The notes below the pieces were generated by a model. That model worked only from the letters and a program-made list of their open reading frames with translations. It did no database searches and was not told the DNA's origin. DNA of 64,000 bases from Gnetum montanum (lineage: Eukaryota > Streptophyta > Gnetopsida > Gnetales > Gnetaceae), in assembly GCA_015680685.1 (NCBI GenBank), contig MNCI01023362.1:707779-771778 (forward strand), given 5' to 3'. A program made the translations under genes and the position numbers. Below are positions 20,693 through 32,600 of the stretch, piece after piece (position 1 is the first letter of the stretch; each line of letters opens with the position of its first letter).

Positions 20693-22530
20693 ATGTCTTC
20701 TTCTCACAGGAGCCCATCTCCGCCCAGGGCAATTCAAGTACCTCAACAATACCGAGTGGTATATGCTCATCTTAATGAGTATGTATTAGACTTTACCTTC
20801 ATCTTACATCAAGATGAACTGATATAGTGACATGATATGGAAGGCAACATTGTGTTGCCACATGATCAATCTGTTCCAGCAATGCTCCAGCTAATGCTTG
20901 CATGACACGAGCTTCAACATCTCCATGGAGAATATGAGATGCGAGATCCCAACTTAAGGGACTATCATTCCACTGAAGTGCAAAGATTAAGGGATTGGCA
21001 GCTGGAGCACCAACACGAGCTTATGAAGGGCAAGGGATCAAACATCTTTCAACCTCTGCTTGGTCCAATTGATGAAGGTAAGTATTTCTTTAGTGATTCT
21101 TCTCTCTTTGACTTTGTTCAAGGAGCCCTAAACCAAAATGTACAATCTACAATCCGTAATCTAGGTTCTAGTCAAAATGGATCTAATGAAAAAAGTGGAT
21201 TTGGAGAAGTAAGTCAATAAAATGGGGACAAAGGAGATCATGATCACGATCGTGGTTGCAAGCATCAAAGGAAAGAGGATAGGCATCAGCACAGAGCAAG
21301 TTCCCCTTCTTCTTCCCCTTCATGATCATCTTCTTTTTTATCAGGTTTAGATCGTGGTTGCAGATGAAATAACCATGATGGAGGTGACTGACGGGACTAG
21401 AACAACAAAAGGGATCATCGGGACAATCTTGACCAAAGAGGTGGACAATCCAGAGAGGCCCAACATCAAGAAAGAAGGGCTAGTAGGGAACATCATAGGC
21501 ACCACCATCATGGCCTTGATGAACCTCTACTTGCTACTCGAGGTATGTTAAACATTGTAGAGGCCATGAGGATTCCAACAAGGCATGTGAAGGATAGTAG
21601 AATAAAGAGGCTTGATATGAACAATATTCCTTAGTTCGAGGGAGGATATGATGTTGATCTACAAAATCATCTTCAAGCCCTCCAAGATGCATGTGCCTTG
21701 CAAAACATTGAAAATGATTAGAAAAAATTGAAATTATTTCCAAGGACACTCATAAAAGAAGCAGAAAGTTGGTATTAATCCTTGGAACTAGAATCAATCA
21801 AGCAGTGGAGTATGATGTTGGAATTATTCAATGGAAAATATCAAATGTACTCTAGAGTATCCAATCTAAGAAAAAAATTTAAGGATGGAAATAAGGAAAT
21901 CATGAGCCCTTGGATGTTGCTATTGGCTAATACCACTTTCTATTGCATCGATGTCTAGGCCATGGATACTCTTAGCTTGATCAGCTTCACCATATCATAG
22001 ACGGGTTATGGTCTAAAACTAGGAAAACCCTTTGCATCTATGCCTAAGGGAGATTGACAAAGTTAAGCATCCTTTGGATCCAAAAACTAATTGAGTAGGT
22101 AGCCAAGGAGGAGGGAGAGTTGAGAAAATGTGAAAGTGAAAAAGAATACAATAGAGACCCTTCTATTCACAAAAAAAGGGGTTAGATTTTTTGACAGCGA
22201 GGATGAATTTGCCAAAGATGAGGTGGTGAATCAAAAAACCTTGCCATTCCAAAAATTGCAATTAGAAATCATGGCCAAGGTTGATTAGTTATGGGACTCC
22301 ATGAACAATAGGTTGCAAGCTATTTTAAAAATTGTTGAAGAGTCCAAGAAGTAAGGTGGTAAGTGAGAGCATCAGAGATGTAAGAAAGTTGAACATGCCA
22401 AATCTAAGGGTAAAGGTAAGATAGCTATGATAGAGATGGCTACAGATAGTGATTCAAATGATGATAGTGGGTGTAATGTTTGCCAATATGAACATCCTAA
22501 GGGATGTTGTCTAGTTGTATTACACTTGTA
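20693..22530 (+). pseudogene. gag of the complete element
   Basis: The frame can start at the ATG at 20,693 (MSSSHRSPSPPRAIQVPQQ), 142 bases after the primer site. The capsid-like part lies at about 21,620-21,900: FEGGYDVDLQNHLQALQDAC, then PRTLIKEAESWY, then ELFNGKYQMYSRVSNL. This order matches the Retrotrans_gag family and the better preserved copy at 55,670-55,350 on the - strand. A zinc-knuckle-like CNVCQYEHPKGCC (CX2CX3HX4C) is at 22,470-22,510. At least a dozen stops and some frameshifts are present. Gag would form the virus-like particle. Confidence 0.8.
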
Positions 22531-22699
22531 GGAATCTAGGGTGTATGCCTTACATCCATGATTTGCATAAAGGAAAATGCCCAAAAGATTGCCTTATCCA
22601 CAAGGCAATCCATGATAGTTCCACCAATCATAGTAGTACTACCCAAGTGGAACTCCTCTACAACCTTACGAAGTATATCAGTAGTGGCAACAACCACAA

Positions 22700-23695
22700 T
22701 CATGGGCATTGCCACCTCCAAGGCAGCAATACCCTTACTGGCAACTAGATCCCTACGGTTACTATGTTCAGCAACCTTTATCTCCAAGGGACTCCTTTGA
22801 TCATATTGCTGCTTACCAATCTCACCACTACCCTCCTAAAACATACCAATCATTCTATCCAAGAAGGGATACCACCTACTACCCTCATGTACCTCTGGTA
22901 ATTGCACCTACTCCTCCACCTCTTACACAACTACCACCTACTCTGTCCATGCAGGGTGAATTGCCTACATAACCACAACAAAGAAATGCTATGAGGGTAG
23001 TTAATCTGCAATCAGTTAACCCATCTAGCAGGTCAAAACCATGAATAAAGAAAAGACCTTTCTTCTGACCTTGCAGTCCAGCAAAGCCCTTAGACACATT
23101 AGTGGTTGGTAATCTTGCTCCTCCACCTTCCTTTGTTTCCTCTCTATTCGAGTCCCCTTCAAACCAAAATCCCTCTCAAATCCATACTGTAATGTTGACA
23201 CATGTTGTATCTGATTAGATTTGAGTTGGTAACCTACCTAGAAAATTAGCTAATCCTAGGAGTCCCCTAGTTTACTTGCAAATTGCTAGGAATGAGCCTT
23301 GCAAAGCTTTTCTTGACTCTGATTCCAGTGTTAATCTAATCTCGCATGAGATGTACATAATGTGGAACCTTTCTCCTTTAAAGAAGAGCAACATCTAGCT
23401 AGAATTGGTGGACCAGTCCATCACTATTCCATTGAAACTAGTTGAAGACATTATCACCATTGTTTTTGGGTGATCATATCTCGCTAATTTCCTAGTAATC
23501 AAAGTGGAGAAATATAAGGGGAACTTTCCAATTATTATGGGAGGGACATGGCTAAGTACTGTGGATGCAAAAATGGGCATTAGAGATCTTTCTTTAGAAA
23601 TATCAAAAGAAAATGAGTTTGGAAAGATCGAGAAGAAGAAAGTTCCATGTATCACGTACAACGATGCAGGGTGTCATTGTGTGAAAAAGTTATGA
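22700..23695 (+). pseudogene. Protease region of the complete element
   Basis: A Pro/Tyr/Gln-rich linker (22,709-22,972) precedes a retropepsin-like domain at about 23,250-23,660. The active-site motif reads FLDSDSSVNLIS at 23,308-23,343. In the family it is D-S/T-G, so the Gly has become Asp and the enzyme would be dead. Further on, GNFPIIMGGTWLSTVDAKMG (23,519-23,578) fits the I-x-G-x-x-W-L second motif of gypsy proteases. The last open piece (23,504-23,695) ends before RT, with stops in between. Confidence 0.75.
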
Positions 23696-24224
23696 TTAGT
23701 AAAGTAAAAATCTATCTCTACATGCAAGCAGTGTGCACTAGAAGCTAATATCCAAAGATGTCTATATGTAGTAGCCACAAAATAAGAAGACACCTAATGG
23801 CTGATACCTAATGCTAGTAGTAGTACATTATGCATGGAACCGACTGAGGGCCTAATGTATGAGTACGTTGCAAGTATGGATGAACTTGAGCAAGTTCATC
23901 ACCAGCTCTTTGAAGGAGCAAATGATGATGTCAATTGGGATGAGCTAGAAATTTCTGACAATTTTAAACAAGAGCCCCTTGAATTAAAGATGCTATTGGC
24001 TAAAATGTAGTATGTATTTTTGAAAAATGGGAGGCTAGTTATTATTAATGCCAAGCTTGCTACAAAACAAAAGAAAAGATTGATAAAAGTTGTGGAAAAA
24101 TGGTCAGCAACCTTCACCTGGTCATATTCCAAACTCACTGGGATAGATCCAAGAATATGCTAGCACCGAATATACACTGACCCCATCGTCAAGCTGAAAT
24201 GACAACCCTAGCGATGTTTGAATC

Positions 24225-24990
24225 CCAAATTAAAGTAGATTATCAAAGAGGAGATTGAACAACTCCTCAAAGAGGGATTCATCTACCCTATCACAGATAG
24301 TGAGTGGGTTAGTCCTCTCATGATCATGCCAAAGAAAGGAGGCAAATGGCAGGTATGCATTGATTTCTGGTTGCTCAACATGGCAACTTTCAAGGATCAT
24401 TTTCCGTTGCCTTTCGTCGACCAAGTGCTAGACACCATTTTGAGGCATAGCTATTACAACTTTCTAGATGGTTATAGTGGCTATAACCAAATTTAAATTG
24501 TACCAGAGGACTAAGAAAGATAACTTTCACAAGTCCTTGGGGGACTTTTGCCTATCGACAGATGCCATTTGATCTATGCAATGCCCCAGCCACATTTCAA
24601 TGATTAGTTCTTAGCATTTTTCAATAGCAAATTGGTAGTGGGGTAGAAGTTTTTATGGATGATTTTTCTACCTACAGAGCTACATTTGAGCAATCTTTGG
24701 ACCATCTTAAGTAGGTTTTGAAAAGATGTGTTGAAACAAACCTTCGGCTCAATTGGCAAAAGAGTCATCTTATGGTTTAGGAAGGCACAATTTTGGGGCA
24801 TCACATCTCAAAAGCATGAATCGAGGTGGACCCTGAAAAAATAAGATTCATCCAAGAAATAACCTGTCAACTTAAAATAGTTAAAGAAGTTTGATCATTT
24901 GTTGGTCATACTAGTTACTATCGATAATTCATCTAGAATTTTTCCAAAATCGCCAATCCATTGGTAGAATTGACAAAGGAGGATGCATCA
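24225..24990 (+). pseudogene. Reverse transcriptase of the complete element
   Basis: The motifs run in order. KEEIEQLLKEGFIYP is at 24,246-24,290, MPKKGGKWQVCIDFWLLN is at 24,328-24,380 and YYNFLDGYSGYNQI is at 24,452-24,495, with the first catalytic Asp at 24,467-24,469. GTFAYRQMPFDLCNAPATFQ comes next (24,544-24,601), and the catalytic box FMDD is at 24,652-24,663. RLNWQKSHLMV and GHHISK follow. Both box aspartates are kept but several stops interrupt the frame. RT copies the element RNA into DNA in the particle. This is the best preserved stretch of pol with integrase. Confidence 0.9.
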
Positions 24991-24995
24991 TTTAT

Positions 24996-25400
24996 TTGGA
25001 CCCTACATTTCAACAATTAAAGCAAAATTTTGTTGAAACTCCCATTCTTCAAGCACCAGATTGGTCCAGATCATTTCATGTGATGACTGATGCATCAAGT
25101 TATGCTTTGGGGATAGTGCTTATGCAGATGGATGATCAAAAACGTCCATATTACATTTACTATGCAAGTTGGAGCATTGCAGGTGCACAACTAAACTACA
25201 CTATGTGCTTGGCTACAAAGTGTTTATGCACACATATCATAGCGCCATCAAATTGCTCATGAACAAACCAATGGTGAGTCCCCATGTCATACGGTGGCTC
25301 GTGATTTTGTAGGAATTCGATCTTACAATGGTAGATCATAAAGGTGTGAAGAATGTGGTTGCAAATCACTTATCACAACTAAGATGGGATGACAAGGAGA
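24996..25400 (+). pseudogene. RNase H of the complete element
   Basis: PTFQQLKQNFVETPILQAPD (24,999-25,058) and FHVMTDASSYALG (25,073-25,111) are the start of a gypsy RNase H, with the first catalytic Asp at 25,088-25,090. In the A-x-x-NY-x-x-x-E block the Glu is lost (NYTMCLATKC), which would kill the enzyme. The tail MVDHKGVKNVVANHLSQL (25,328-25,381) is the usual H-K/R-G-x-x-N-x-x-ADxLSR end, with Asp changed to Asn. Confidence 0.85.
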
Positions 25401-25559
25401 AAGAGAGCCCTTTATTTGATCAATTTCCTAACAAATCTCTCCTTGCAAGTGTTATTAATGCACAAATGCCTGATGAACCAAAATGGTATGACACCATCCT
25501 TACTTATTTGCTCAAGCAAGAACTACCACAAGGGCTGGACACTAGAAAGAAATAAAAAT

Positions 25560-26745
25560 TTCTTCATTAGGTCAAATACTTCATGGAGATTAATAAAAAC
25601 CTTTACAGGGTTTGTCCCAATGGCCTGGTACATTGGTGTGTCCCTGATATGGATCAACTTCACGTTCTTCAGGATGCTCATGAAGGTCCTTGTGGGAGCC
25701 ATTATGCTGAGAGATGCACAATCATAAAAATACTCATTGTGGGATATTATTGGCCAACAATCTTCAAGGATGCACACTAATTCATCTGTGCTTGTGATTG
25801 TTGCCAGAGGGATGGGGGAATGACAGCTTGAATGGAGGAACCACAACAATGGATACAACCTCTTGAACCATTCGACATTTGGGGCATTGACTTTAAGGGT
25901 TCCATCATACCTTTATCTAATGGAAAGGCATATATAATAGTCATAGTTGACTATTGTACCAAGTGGGTAGAAGTAGTAGCCATCACCAACTGTACATCCA
26001 CCACTACTACTCAGTTTGTACAACAAAACATTGTAAATAGGTTTGGTGTACCTCATGCGTTAATTTCTGATAATGGAACTCATTTTATAGGCACCACTTT
26101 CTGGAAGTTGATGTAATGCTTGGAGGTTGAACATAAATTCACAACACCATATCACCCCCAAACCAATGTTCAAGCTGAAGTTACTAATTAGGAGATTAAA
26201 AAAATCTTAATGCAAACCATTAGAAAATACTGAAGGGATTGGAGCACTAAATTAAATGATGCCCTTTGGGCCTATCGCTTCATATGGAAACTCCCCATAG
26301 GCTATTCTCCCTATGATCTTGTGTATGGAAAACTACCAACATTGCCCATCCAACTAGAGCTTCGTACACTCTCTATAGCCTGTGACCTTGACCTAGATCT
26401 AAGTCTAGCATAGAAAGAACGATTAATGAGTCTCAACTTGCTAGATGAAAATGTCCCTATCATCCAACAAGATGCATAAGGCATTCAACAAGAAACGCCA
26501 TGACCTAAAAATAAGAAAAGTCAAGTTTCAACTAGGAGACAAGGTTCTTTATTGGAATCCTACACATGTACCCCAACGAACCAAATTTCAAACATTGTGG
26601 AAAGGACCTTACATTATTGATAAGAATTTTTCATTTGGGGCCATGATCATCTACAAACTTGATAGCCAAGGCAAAAAATAATTAATTAACATTCAATAAA
26701 TAAAACCTTTCCATGAGCCTAAACCAACCAACATAACAAATACCT
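25560..26745 (+). pseudogene. Integrase of the complete element
   Basis: The zinc-binding domain has DAHEGPCGSHYAE (25,673-25,711) and CDCCQR. The catalytic triad is complete: Asp in WGIDFKGS (codon 25,889-25,891), Asp in ISDNGTHF (26,069-26,071) and Glu in AEVTN (26,177-26,179). These are spaced 59 and 35 residues apart, the classic DD35E. WSTKLNDALWAYR and LVYGKLPTLPIQLE follow. A frameshift lies near 26,440, after which KVKFQLGDKVLYWNP and WKGPYII (26,520-26,620) form the GPY-like end. No chromodomain follows. Stops occur but fewer than elsewhere in pol. It would insert the DNA copy into the genome. Confidence 0.92.
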
Positions 26746-27464
26746 CGCTAGGTGGATGACCACACTCAATCTTTTGGATCTCTCCTTTTCAACTTAGTTA
26801 TGGGGGTGATCACCACCCATACTAACACCTTAGGCGACTCCTCAATTTTGATCTTTTTGTTTTATGCATTTTTAGTTTTACAACTTTTTGTTTTCATCTT
26901 TAGTGTTTTCCATTTTTGTTTTACATATTTTTATTTTTAAGGTTATTTGTTTTTCCTTAGTTTTTTGTTTTACACCAATGTTAATATATTTAATATTTAT
27001 TGTCTACTCTTTTACTTTCTTTTATTATTATGTTTGATATGTTTCTCTACTTTTTTTTCTAATAAGGTGACAAGTACAATGGTAATGTACTATTCGATGG
27101 TGGTATTATTTATTTGTAATTTGATTATTAATGTTTAGTTTTTGACTTTGAATGTTGTTACTAATGACTAGGATATGGTTTTGTTTCATGTAATAGGTAG
27201 TGAGTCCACATCATTCACCCATTCACATACTCTATGGTTTTTTTTGTTTTGGAAATGTGTGGTCTCTTCTTCATTAATACAACCTTAATAAATTGGTGAC
27301 TTGTATAGTTTCCAAAATTAGGAAGGAATCAAAGGTTTGGAAAGGGTGTGGCTTGAAAGAGATGTGATATTCTTTGTGTTTTTTTTTATTTTCCTATGTG
27401 CAGGAGTGTTCTCATACGCTTCTCACCATTCTACATCATTTCATAATAGGAAGTCAAATAAGTC

Positions 27465-27528
27465 CTTGCATGGTCCTCATCAGCCAAAAAAAAAAGATGA
27501 GGATTCAAAGCACACCTCTTAGACAAAA
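27465..27528 (+). repeat. A-loop hairpin, copy 2
   Basis: TCCTCATC (27,474-27,481) and GATGAGGA (27,496-27,503) pair perfectly around a 14-nt A-rich loop. Flanks CTTGCATGGT and TTCAAAGCACACC are shared with copies 1 and 3. Relative to copy 3 both sides of two base pairs have changed together. Confidence 0.75.
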
Positions 27529-27550
27529 TAAATGCAAAAAATGCATGGAT

Positions 27551-27620
27551 CTTTGCATGGTGTGGTTCCCATTAAAAAAAACATGGGAATTCAAAGCACA
27601 CCCCTTAGACCAAATAAAAG
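27551..27620 (+). repeat. A-loop hairpin, copy 3
   Basis: TTCCCAT (27,566-27,572) and ATGGGAA (27,583-27,589) pair around a 10-nt loop of mostly A, and a G-T pair can extend the stem. The same flanks as copy 2 (TTTGCATGGTG before, TTCAAAGCACACCCCTTAGA after) show a local tandem duplication of about 90 bp. Confidence 0.75.
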
Positions 27621-28510
27621 AGCTACAAGCACTGGTTATGAGACTTGTCTTGTCTCCTCTAACTAAGATCCTTTCTCACTTCCTATCTTCAGTCCAATTT
27701 GAAATGGTGGTTGTTTTATGGAAGCATTCTTGTGTCTTAATGGATGGACTAGTCTTAGAATGTCAATGCGAAGTCACTGAAAGTGGTTGGTTTTGATCTG
27801 GACTGAGGAAGGATCCTACCAAGTCAATTAATCACAAACTCCACAAGGGACTGTATGTGACCATAATTAGGGACTCCATTCCACTCTCTCTGTCATCCAT
27901 CTATCCTTTTCATACCTTACCTCACTACTAGTTTTATCTTTTGATTTAATGTTTTGGTTTGATGTGTTAAGATTCTCAGTGAGTTACTTCTGGGTTTTTG
28001 TACTTAACTTTTCATAACCATTAATCATCCATGGTGCCCATAGAATCCTTGGTTTGAAGTTATGCAAGGGCATAAAAGACCTATATCTACTTTGGGGAAG
28101 ACCCACTTGCATATCTTTTGGTTTGGTTAAGTTAAGTTCTTTACCCTTAGACATTGTTACAATCAAATTCTTTTTATTTACCTCATCCATGTCATCCAAT
28201 TGTATGCACCTTTACAATTGTTTGTAATGAACTCCTTTTTATTGTTGTGAATACCCCTTTTCCAATACTTGTTCTGTTAAAGTTTTTCTGAATTATACGG
28301 ATTGCTTCTCTTATTTAATCCATTCGTTAGTCTTTTCACTAATAACATCAAGTAACCAATCTATCACAATCACAACTTGGCTACATAAAAATCATCGATG
28401 AGATAAGGTACTCAGCCATTATTTGTTGCACTATAAATACTAATCATTGGTTTTTTTGTGATTACAGTGGAAAGTATGGACTGGAAGTAGGAATATCATC
28501 ACCAAGGAGG

Positions 28511-28693
28511 ATGCAACCATATTACTCACGAGAGATCGTTCATGACAAGAGGGGTTGGATGTACTTTGGATCCATTGGTGTTCTTTTCTATTATCATGAA
28601 CACCCAATGTTGTACACCATTATCATATTGTATGCTCAAGCATTCTTGTATTTGTTTGTTTTCTCTGTGTCACTCTGCATGTCAGTCAAATAA
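28511..28693 (+). pseudogene. Small frame with a membrane-like tail, possible env-like relic
   Basis: 60 codons opening MQPYYSREIVHDKRGW and ending in a strongly hydrophobic segment (YTIIILYAQAFLYLFVFSVS, about 28,610-28,670) followed by a short tail and stop. It sits 65 bases before the polypurine tract and just after a splice-acceptor-like sequence, where Athila-type elements can carry an env-like ORF. No env family motif is visible, and chance in T-rich DNA is a real alternative. Confidence 0.25.
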
Positions 28694-28757
28694 GTCTACA
28701 CCCTATAAAAGACTTGTTCCTCTTCTTCTATACTTGAGGACGAGTTTTTATTCAGTT

Positions 28758-28766
28758 GTGGGGGTA
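28758..28766 (+). other. Polypurine tract
   Basis: GTGGGGGTA directly precedes the 3' LTR. Confidence 0.75.
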
Positions 28767-29626
28767 TGATAAATTGTGTTTTTCATCACTCTGATATCAA
28801 GGTGGCTACGATATCGGGTACATGATATCACAGCCTAAGATGTGATATCATACATTTGATATCGCAGGGTTATTCCCAGGTCTATAAATACAGCATCCAG
28901 GTGCACAATTGGGAGTAATTTTTTAGTAGTCAGGTAAAGAAACTCTTGCAATTTGTCCATTTGAAAGTTAGAATATTTTCCAAGTGCCTACAGTAGGAGG
29001 TCTAAGTGTGAATGGATCTTTATTCAAGCATTGATGTACTTGAGCAGACCATTGTATTGGCAATAAAGACAAGCTCTTTGATCCATTCCTTACAACACTT
29101 GAGATTTTCTTCCTTATGCATTTATATTTTATGCAATTTACATTAATGTTATTTATGCAGTAATTAATTTTGATTCATCAAGCAACTCATTAAGATACAC
29201 AAGCATGACCCTTTTGAGCATACATGTGACACTTGGTAGTTTAGAGATGGTTAGCATTTGATAACCCAGTAGTGTTTGCACAAAGTTCAAGATGTGTTCA
29301 AGAAGTGGGAACGGTTACTTAAGTTAGGCTAGATTAGACTATAGTTTGCTTAGCAATTAATCACTCTTTTGTTCACTCTTACTTTTATTCTTGTTCTAGG
29401 CAAGTAATTTCATAACAACACAAATAATAAAAATCTTACACCTTAGTTACACTTAACCATACAATTGCATTCCACAAGTGGGACTATGAAGATAATGAAT
29501 GAAAAACACGTATAAATTATTTAGCTCTAGTATACTTAGTAACTATAGTCTATGAAATTTGACTGGATTACATGTGAATGCTTGTGATTCGTATGGTTGG
29601 GCGTAGTGGTACCTTGCTGCTCATCA
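28767..29626 (+). mobile_element. 3' LTR of the complete element
   Basis: 860 bp, TGATAAATT to GCTGCTCATCA. It has the same layout as the 5' LTR, with GATATC motifs in U3 and CTATAAATACA near 28,882. The GATATC cluster lacks one repeat that the 5' LTR has. Confidence 0.95.
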
Positions 29627-29631
29627 ATTAC
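29627..29631. repeat. Target site duplication, right copy (ATTAC)
   Basis: ATTAC follows the CA of the 3' LTR. Confidence 0.95.
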
Positions 29632-32600
29632 TAATGATCAATCCTTGGCAGTGGCTCAAATTGCCCTAGATGTATTTACAAAGGGCTCCTAAATTAGAAC
29701 TGTTATGTATCAATAGTTAAGAGGGGACTTTGATGCATAGACCAGTAGATTTAATGTTGTTTACGAGAAGTGTGTGGATGAGAGAATGATACATAACTAG
29801 TGGATAGGCTTCAAGAGCTCCTTAGATAAGACCATGGCAACTAGTACCTTTGCTCAAACCACATCGCAGAAGAGGAAGAAAGGTAAACATAAATGCTATA
29901 GCTTCTAATGTTTTATGGTCATGAAAATTCTAAGTATTCCATTAAACTTATTTATGTTGAGGCTAAATGTTGGTTATTACCTTGCAAAACCTTTCAGCTT
30001 TGCTAATGTTACCTTACCACTTGTAGGACATCATGAGGATACCCTCATTCTAAAGTTTAGTGAGGTGATACTAGCATAGGAGTGGCTAAGGGAACATGCA
30101 CCTAGATACATTCAAAAAAATATTTAGCATGTGGGTTTACTTGATTTGTTTATCGCACCTATCCCTTCGATCCCTATTGTGGAGATGTTGAACATCATTG
30201 ACTCCTTCAACAAGGAGGGTGATCATTTTAGCACCACCATTTGAGGCATGAAGATTAACATGGACATTGATGAGGGACTCTTTTGCAACTTATTTGATGT
30301 TCCCATTGATATGGCAAAGGTTGTCATTAGAATAGTGAAGGAATTAGGCCATTTTGAGGGATTTTTGGAGTGGCTTAGTGCTAGCATGGGCCATTCTAGA
30401 ATTTCCATGGATAGCTTCATGAATCTTGATGCAAAGGAATCATATCCTTTATTCAGGTCCCATGCGTTTCCCAAACTATTAGCATAAAAGAAGGTGATTG
30501 ACATCACATAGGGGTGGACCTTTAATTAGGTCTTGATGGATGGCACTAGGTTCAACTAGGCAATTTCTTTGGATGTTGGGCTTCATGATGAGATCCTCAG
30601 ACTCCATGAGGGCACCTCTACTATAATCCACATGTATTTTGCATTTTTTGTAGGTTACTTGAAGAGGTTTGTAGAGTTTTTGGTGGTGTGGAGAAATGGA
30701 CAATGGGTTGCCCAAGACGCAAGCCAACTTTCTAAGCCATGGATAAAGCACATTTAGCCAATGGTGAAGGCTTAGAACCCAGTAGAGGGAATGGATGATA
30801 TGCTATCCATTACCACAAAGGATCTTGACAATAGGTGCTATGAGTCTCTTGAAAACATGGATGATGAGGAGCCTCTCACATTTCCAGTGAGCATCTTAGA
30901 GGCCAAACGATGATGTAGGAAGGCCAAAGGAACTACCAGGGAGGAACTCAAGAAGCCTATGGAAGAAGCACTACCGGCATTAGACCAACCCACCCCAAAG
31001 AAGCTTAAGTTTAAGCTTAAGCCATCATAGGAAATAGTCATAGATATGCTTCATTTAAGTCTTGACCATTTTATTTTATTTTGAGAGTTATGGTTATATT
31101 ATGATTTCATAAGCTAACCAATTTTCTATGTGCTATGGTTGTAAACAAGCATCAGGTCTTGGTGGCCCAAGTTGTTGTAGAGGAAGAACAAACTCATGTA
31201 CAAGAGGCACTCCTATAGTAACCTAAGGTAGACATAAATGATTTAGATGCTTTGTTTGGTGAGGAGGTGCTAAGTACATCCCTCATCGTCATTGCAAAAG
31301 AAGAAACGGAGGAGCCTGGTATGCCCATGCCTTAATGATTTTTGTTATATCTTATTATTTTAAGTTTGGTTTTTGTCCTAATCCTTTAATGATGGTTATG
31401 CTAATAGTAGTTCTGAAGCCACCAATTTAGGCCCATGTTCCTAAGTTTCATGTGAACCATGGGTAGAGGTATTGCACAAGGTTGAATTCATGCATAGGAT
31501 GACTAAAGACATCATCGACCTATTGCATTAAGTTACATCCAAGATAGGTAAGAACTTTTGTTTTATATGCCTTGGTTGTGTGGCTATGTTATAGGCTATG
31601 TTTGTGTTATGGTTACACCATGTTTATAGTTATATTTTTGATTATGTAGTGCCTTCTGTGGAGTGGGATCCCAGCTGAGACATGGAGATTGACTCCTTGC
31701 CAAAGCTTTCCTTTGATGTCTCTAGTGTACCCTTGAAGTTATATGAGACTGCTACTGATCTAGCAATGTCGTGTGTCAAAACTTCATGGGAGTTTGAGAG
31801 GTGAAACAAAGTCCTATGGGAATAAGTTATGGTCTTAAGGGAGAAAACTCAACAATAGGAGGAGGTGATTAGAAATCTCCAAGACCACAAGGCCTTTGTG
31901 GAAGCCCAAGTGGCTAACTCAAGGGAAGTACAAAAAAAAGAGATCATGTGAGCCCACTACTAGCATATCATTCGGGATAAAGTAGCACTCTTATAGGAGA
32001 TAGTAGAACATTAGATGTAGATGGACCTCATATCCCAGAAGGTCAAGGATTGAAAAGATCACTACACTTGGTTGCTAGAGTGGGATAAGAAACAAAAGGC
32101 CCATAAGCAATGGTACAACGTGGATCTTGGGGTTTATTTCAAGTGGCTCAAGGAGGAGTTAATTGAATGATGCAAGAGAGAGCTATTCATCTAGGGGATC
32201 TAGGTAGAGAGTGCTTATTAGATTTTTGAGAGTACTATCATGGTGGAGAGATCCTTGGCTCCTACTATAGGTCAGACCTCTATGGCTACTATTACCTGGG
32301 AGCCTTCTACTTGGACTATAGTAGATAGGACTGGCATCCTTTCTAGCATTGATCTTGGGGATGTTGACTGGGTTAACATGATGAAGGACTAGAACCTCCA
32401 TTATTTTGAGGAAGGCCTTCCACATCTACCATCAGACTTGATGGAGTTGGAATCCCCATAGGTTTGATATATTTTATGTTTTATGTTTTTAGTTTTATGG
32501 TTTTGGCTATTGGTTACTAAATGCTTATGTGTTATTGTATTTCAGGTTTTAGGAGAATTTGGTGACCCTAGTGATAAAGGTGGGAATGACCCACCACTTT

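Larger units (their letters stand above)
26746..28757 (+). mobile_element. 3' region between integrase and 3' LTR
   Basis: The first 400 bases are very T-rich. Two hairpin-bearing repeats lie at 27,465-27,605 (separate entries). A T-rich tract and TTTTGTGATTACAG at 28,450-28,467 look like a splice acceptor. A TATA-like CTATAAATACT is at 28,430. The region aligns in blocks with 1,166-2,800. No long gene is present apart from the small frame at 28,511. Confidence 0.6.
19659..29626 (+). mobile_element. Structurally complete Ty3/gypsy element of the Ogre/Tat/Athila type, 9,968 bp
   Basis: Two LTRs in the same orientation, a tRNA-Asp-type primer binding site, then gag, protease, RT, RNase H and integrase in gypsy order, then a 2-kb 3' region and a polypurine tract. 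Perfect ATTAC target repeats flank it. There is no chromodomain after integrase. The two LTRs differ visibly at roughly one base in ten, mostly transitions, plus a few indels, so the insertion is old. Every domain has stops. It interrupts the multi-exon locus at 19,093-32,650. Confidence 0.95.

Noticed and set aside
22515-22800. Overlapping small frames on both strands
   Set aside because: All overlap the decayed gag-protease linker of the complete element; the + strand linker reading accounts for them.
23095-23170. A second protease candidate around CSPAKPLDTLVVG
   Set aside because: No D-S/T-G motif there; the true active-site relic is at 23,308-23,343.
27374-27796. 140-codon + strand frame over the hairpin repeats
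   Set aside because: It has no family resemblance, crosses the duplicated hairpins and has no open counterpart in the left element.
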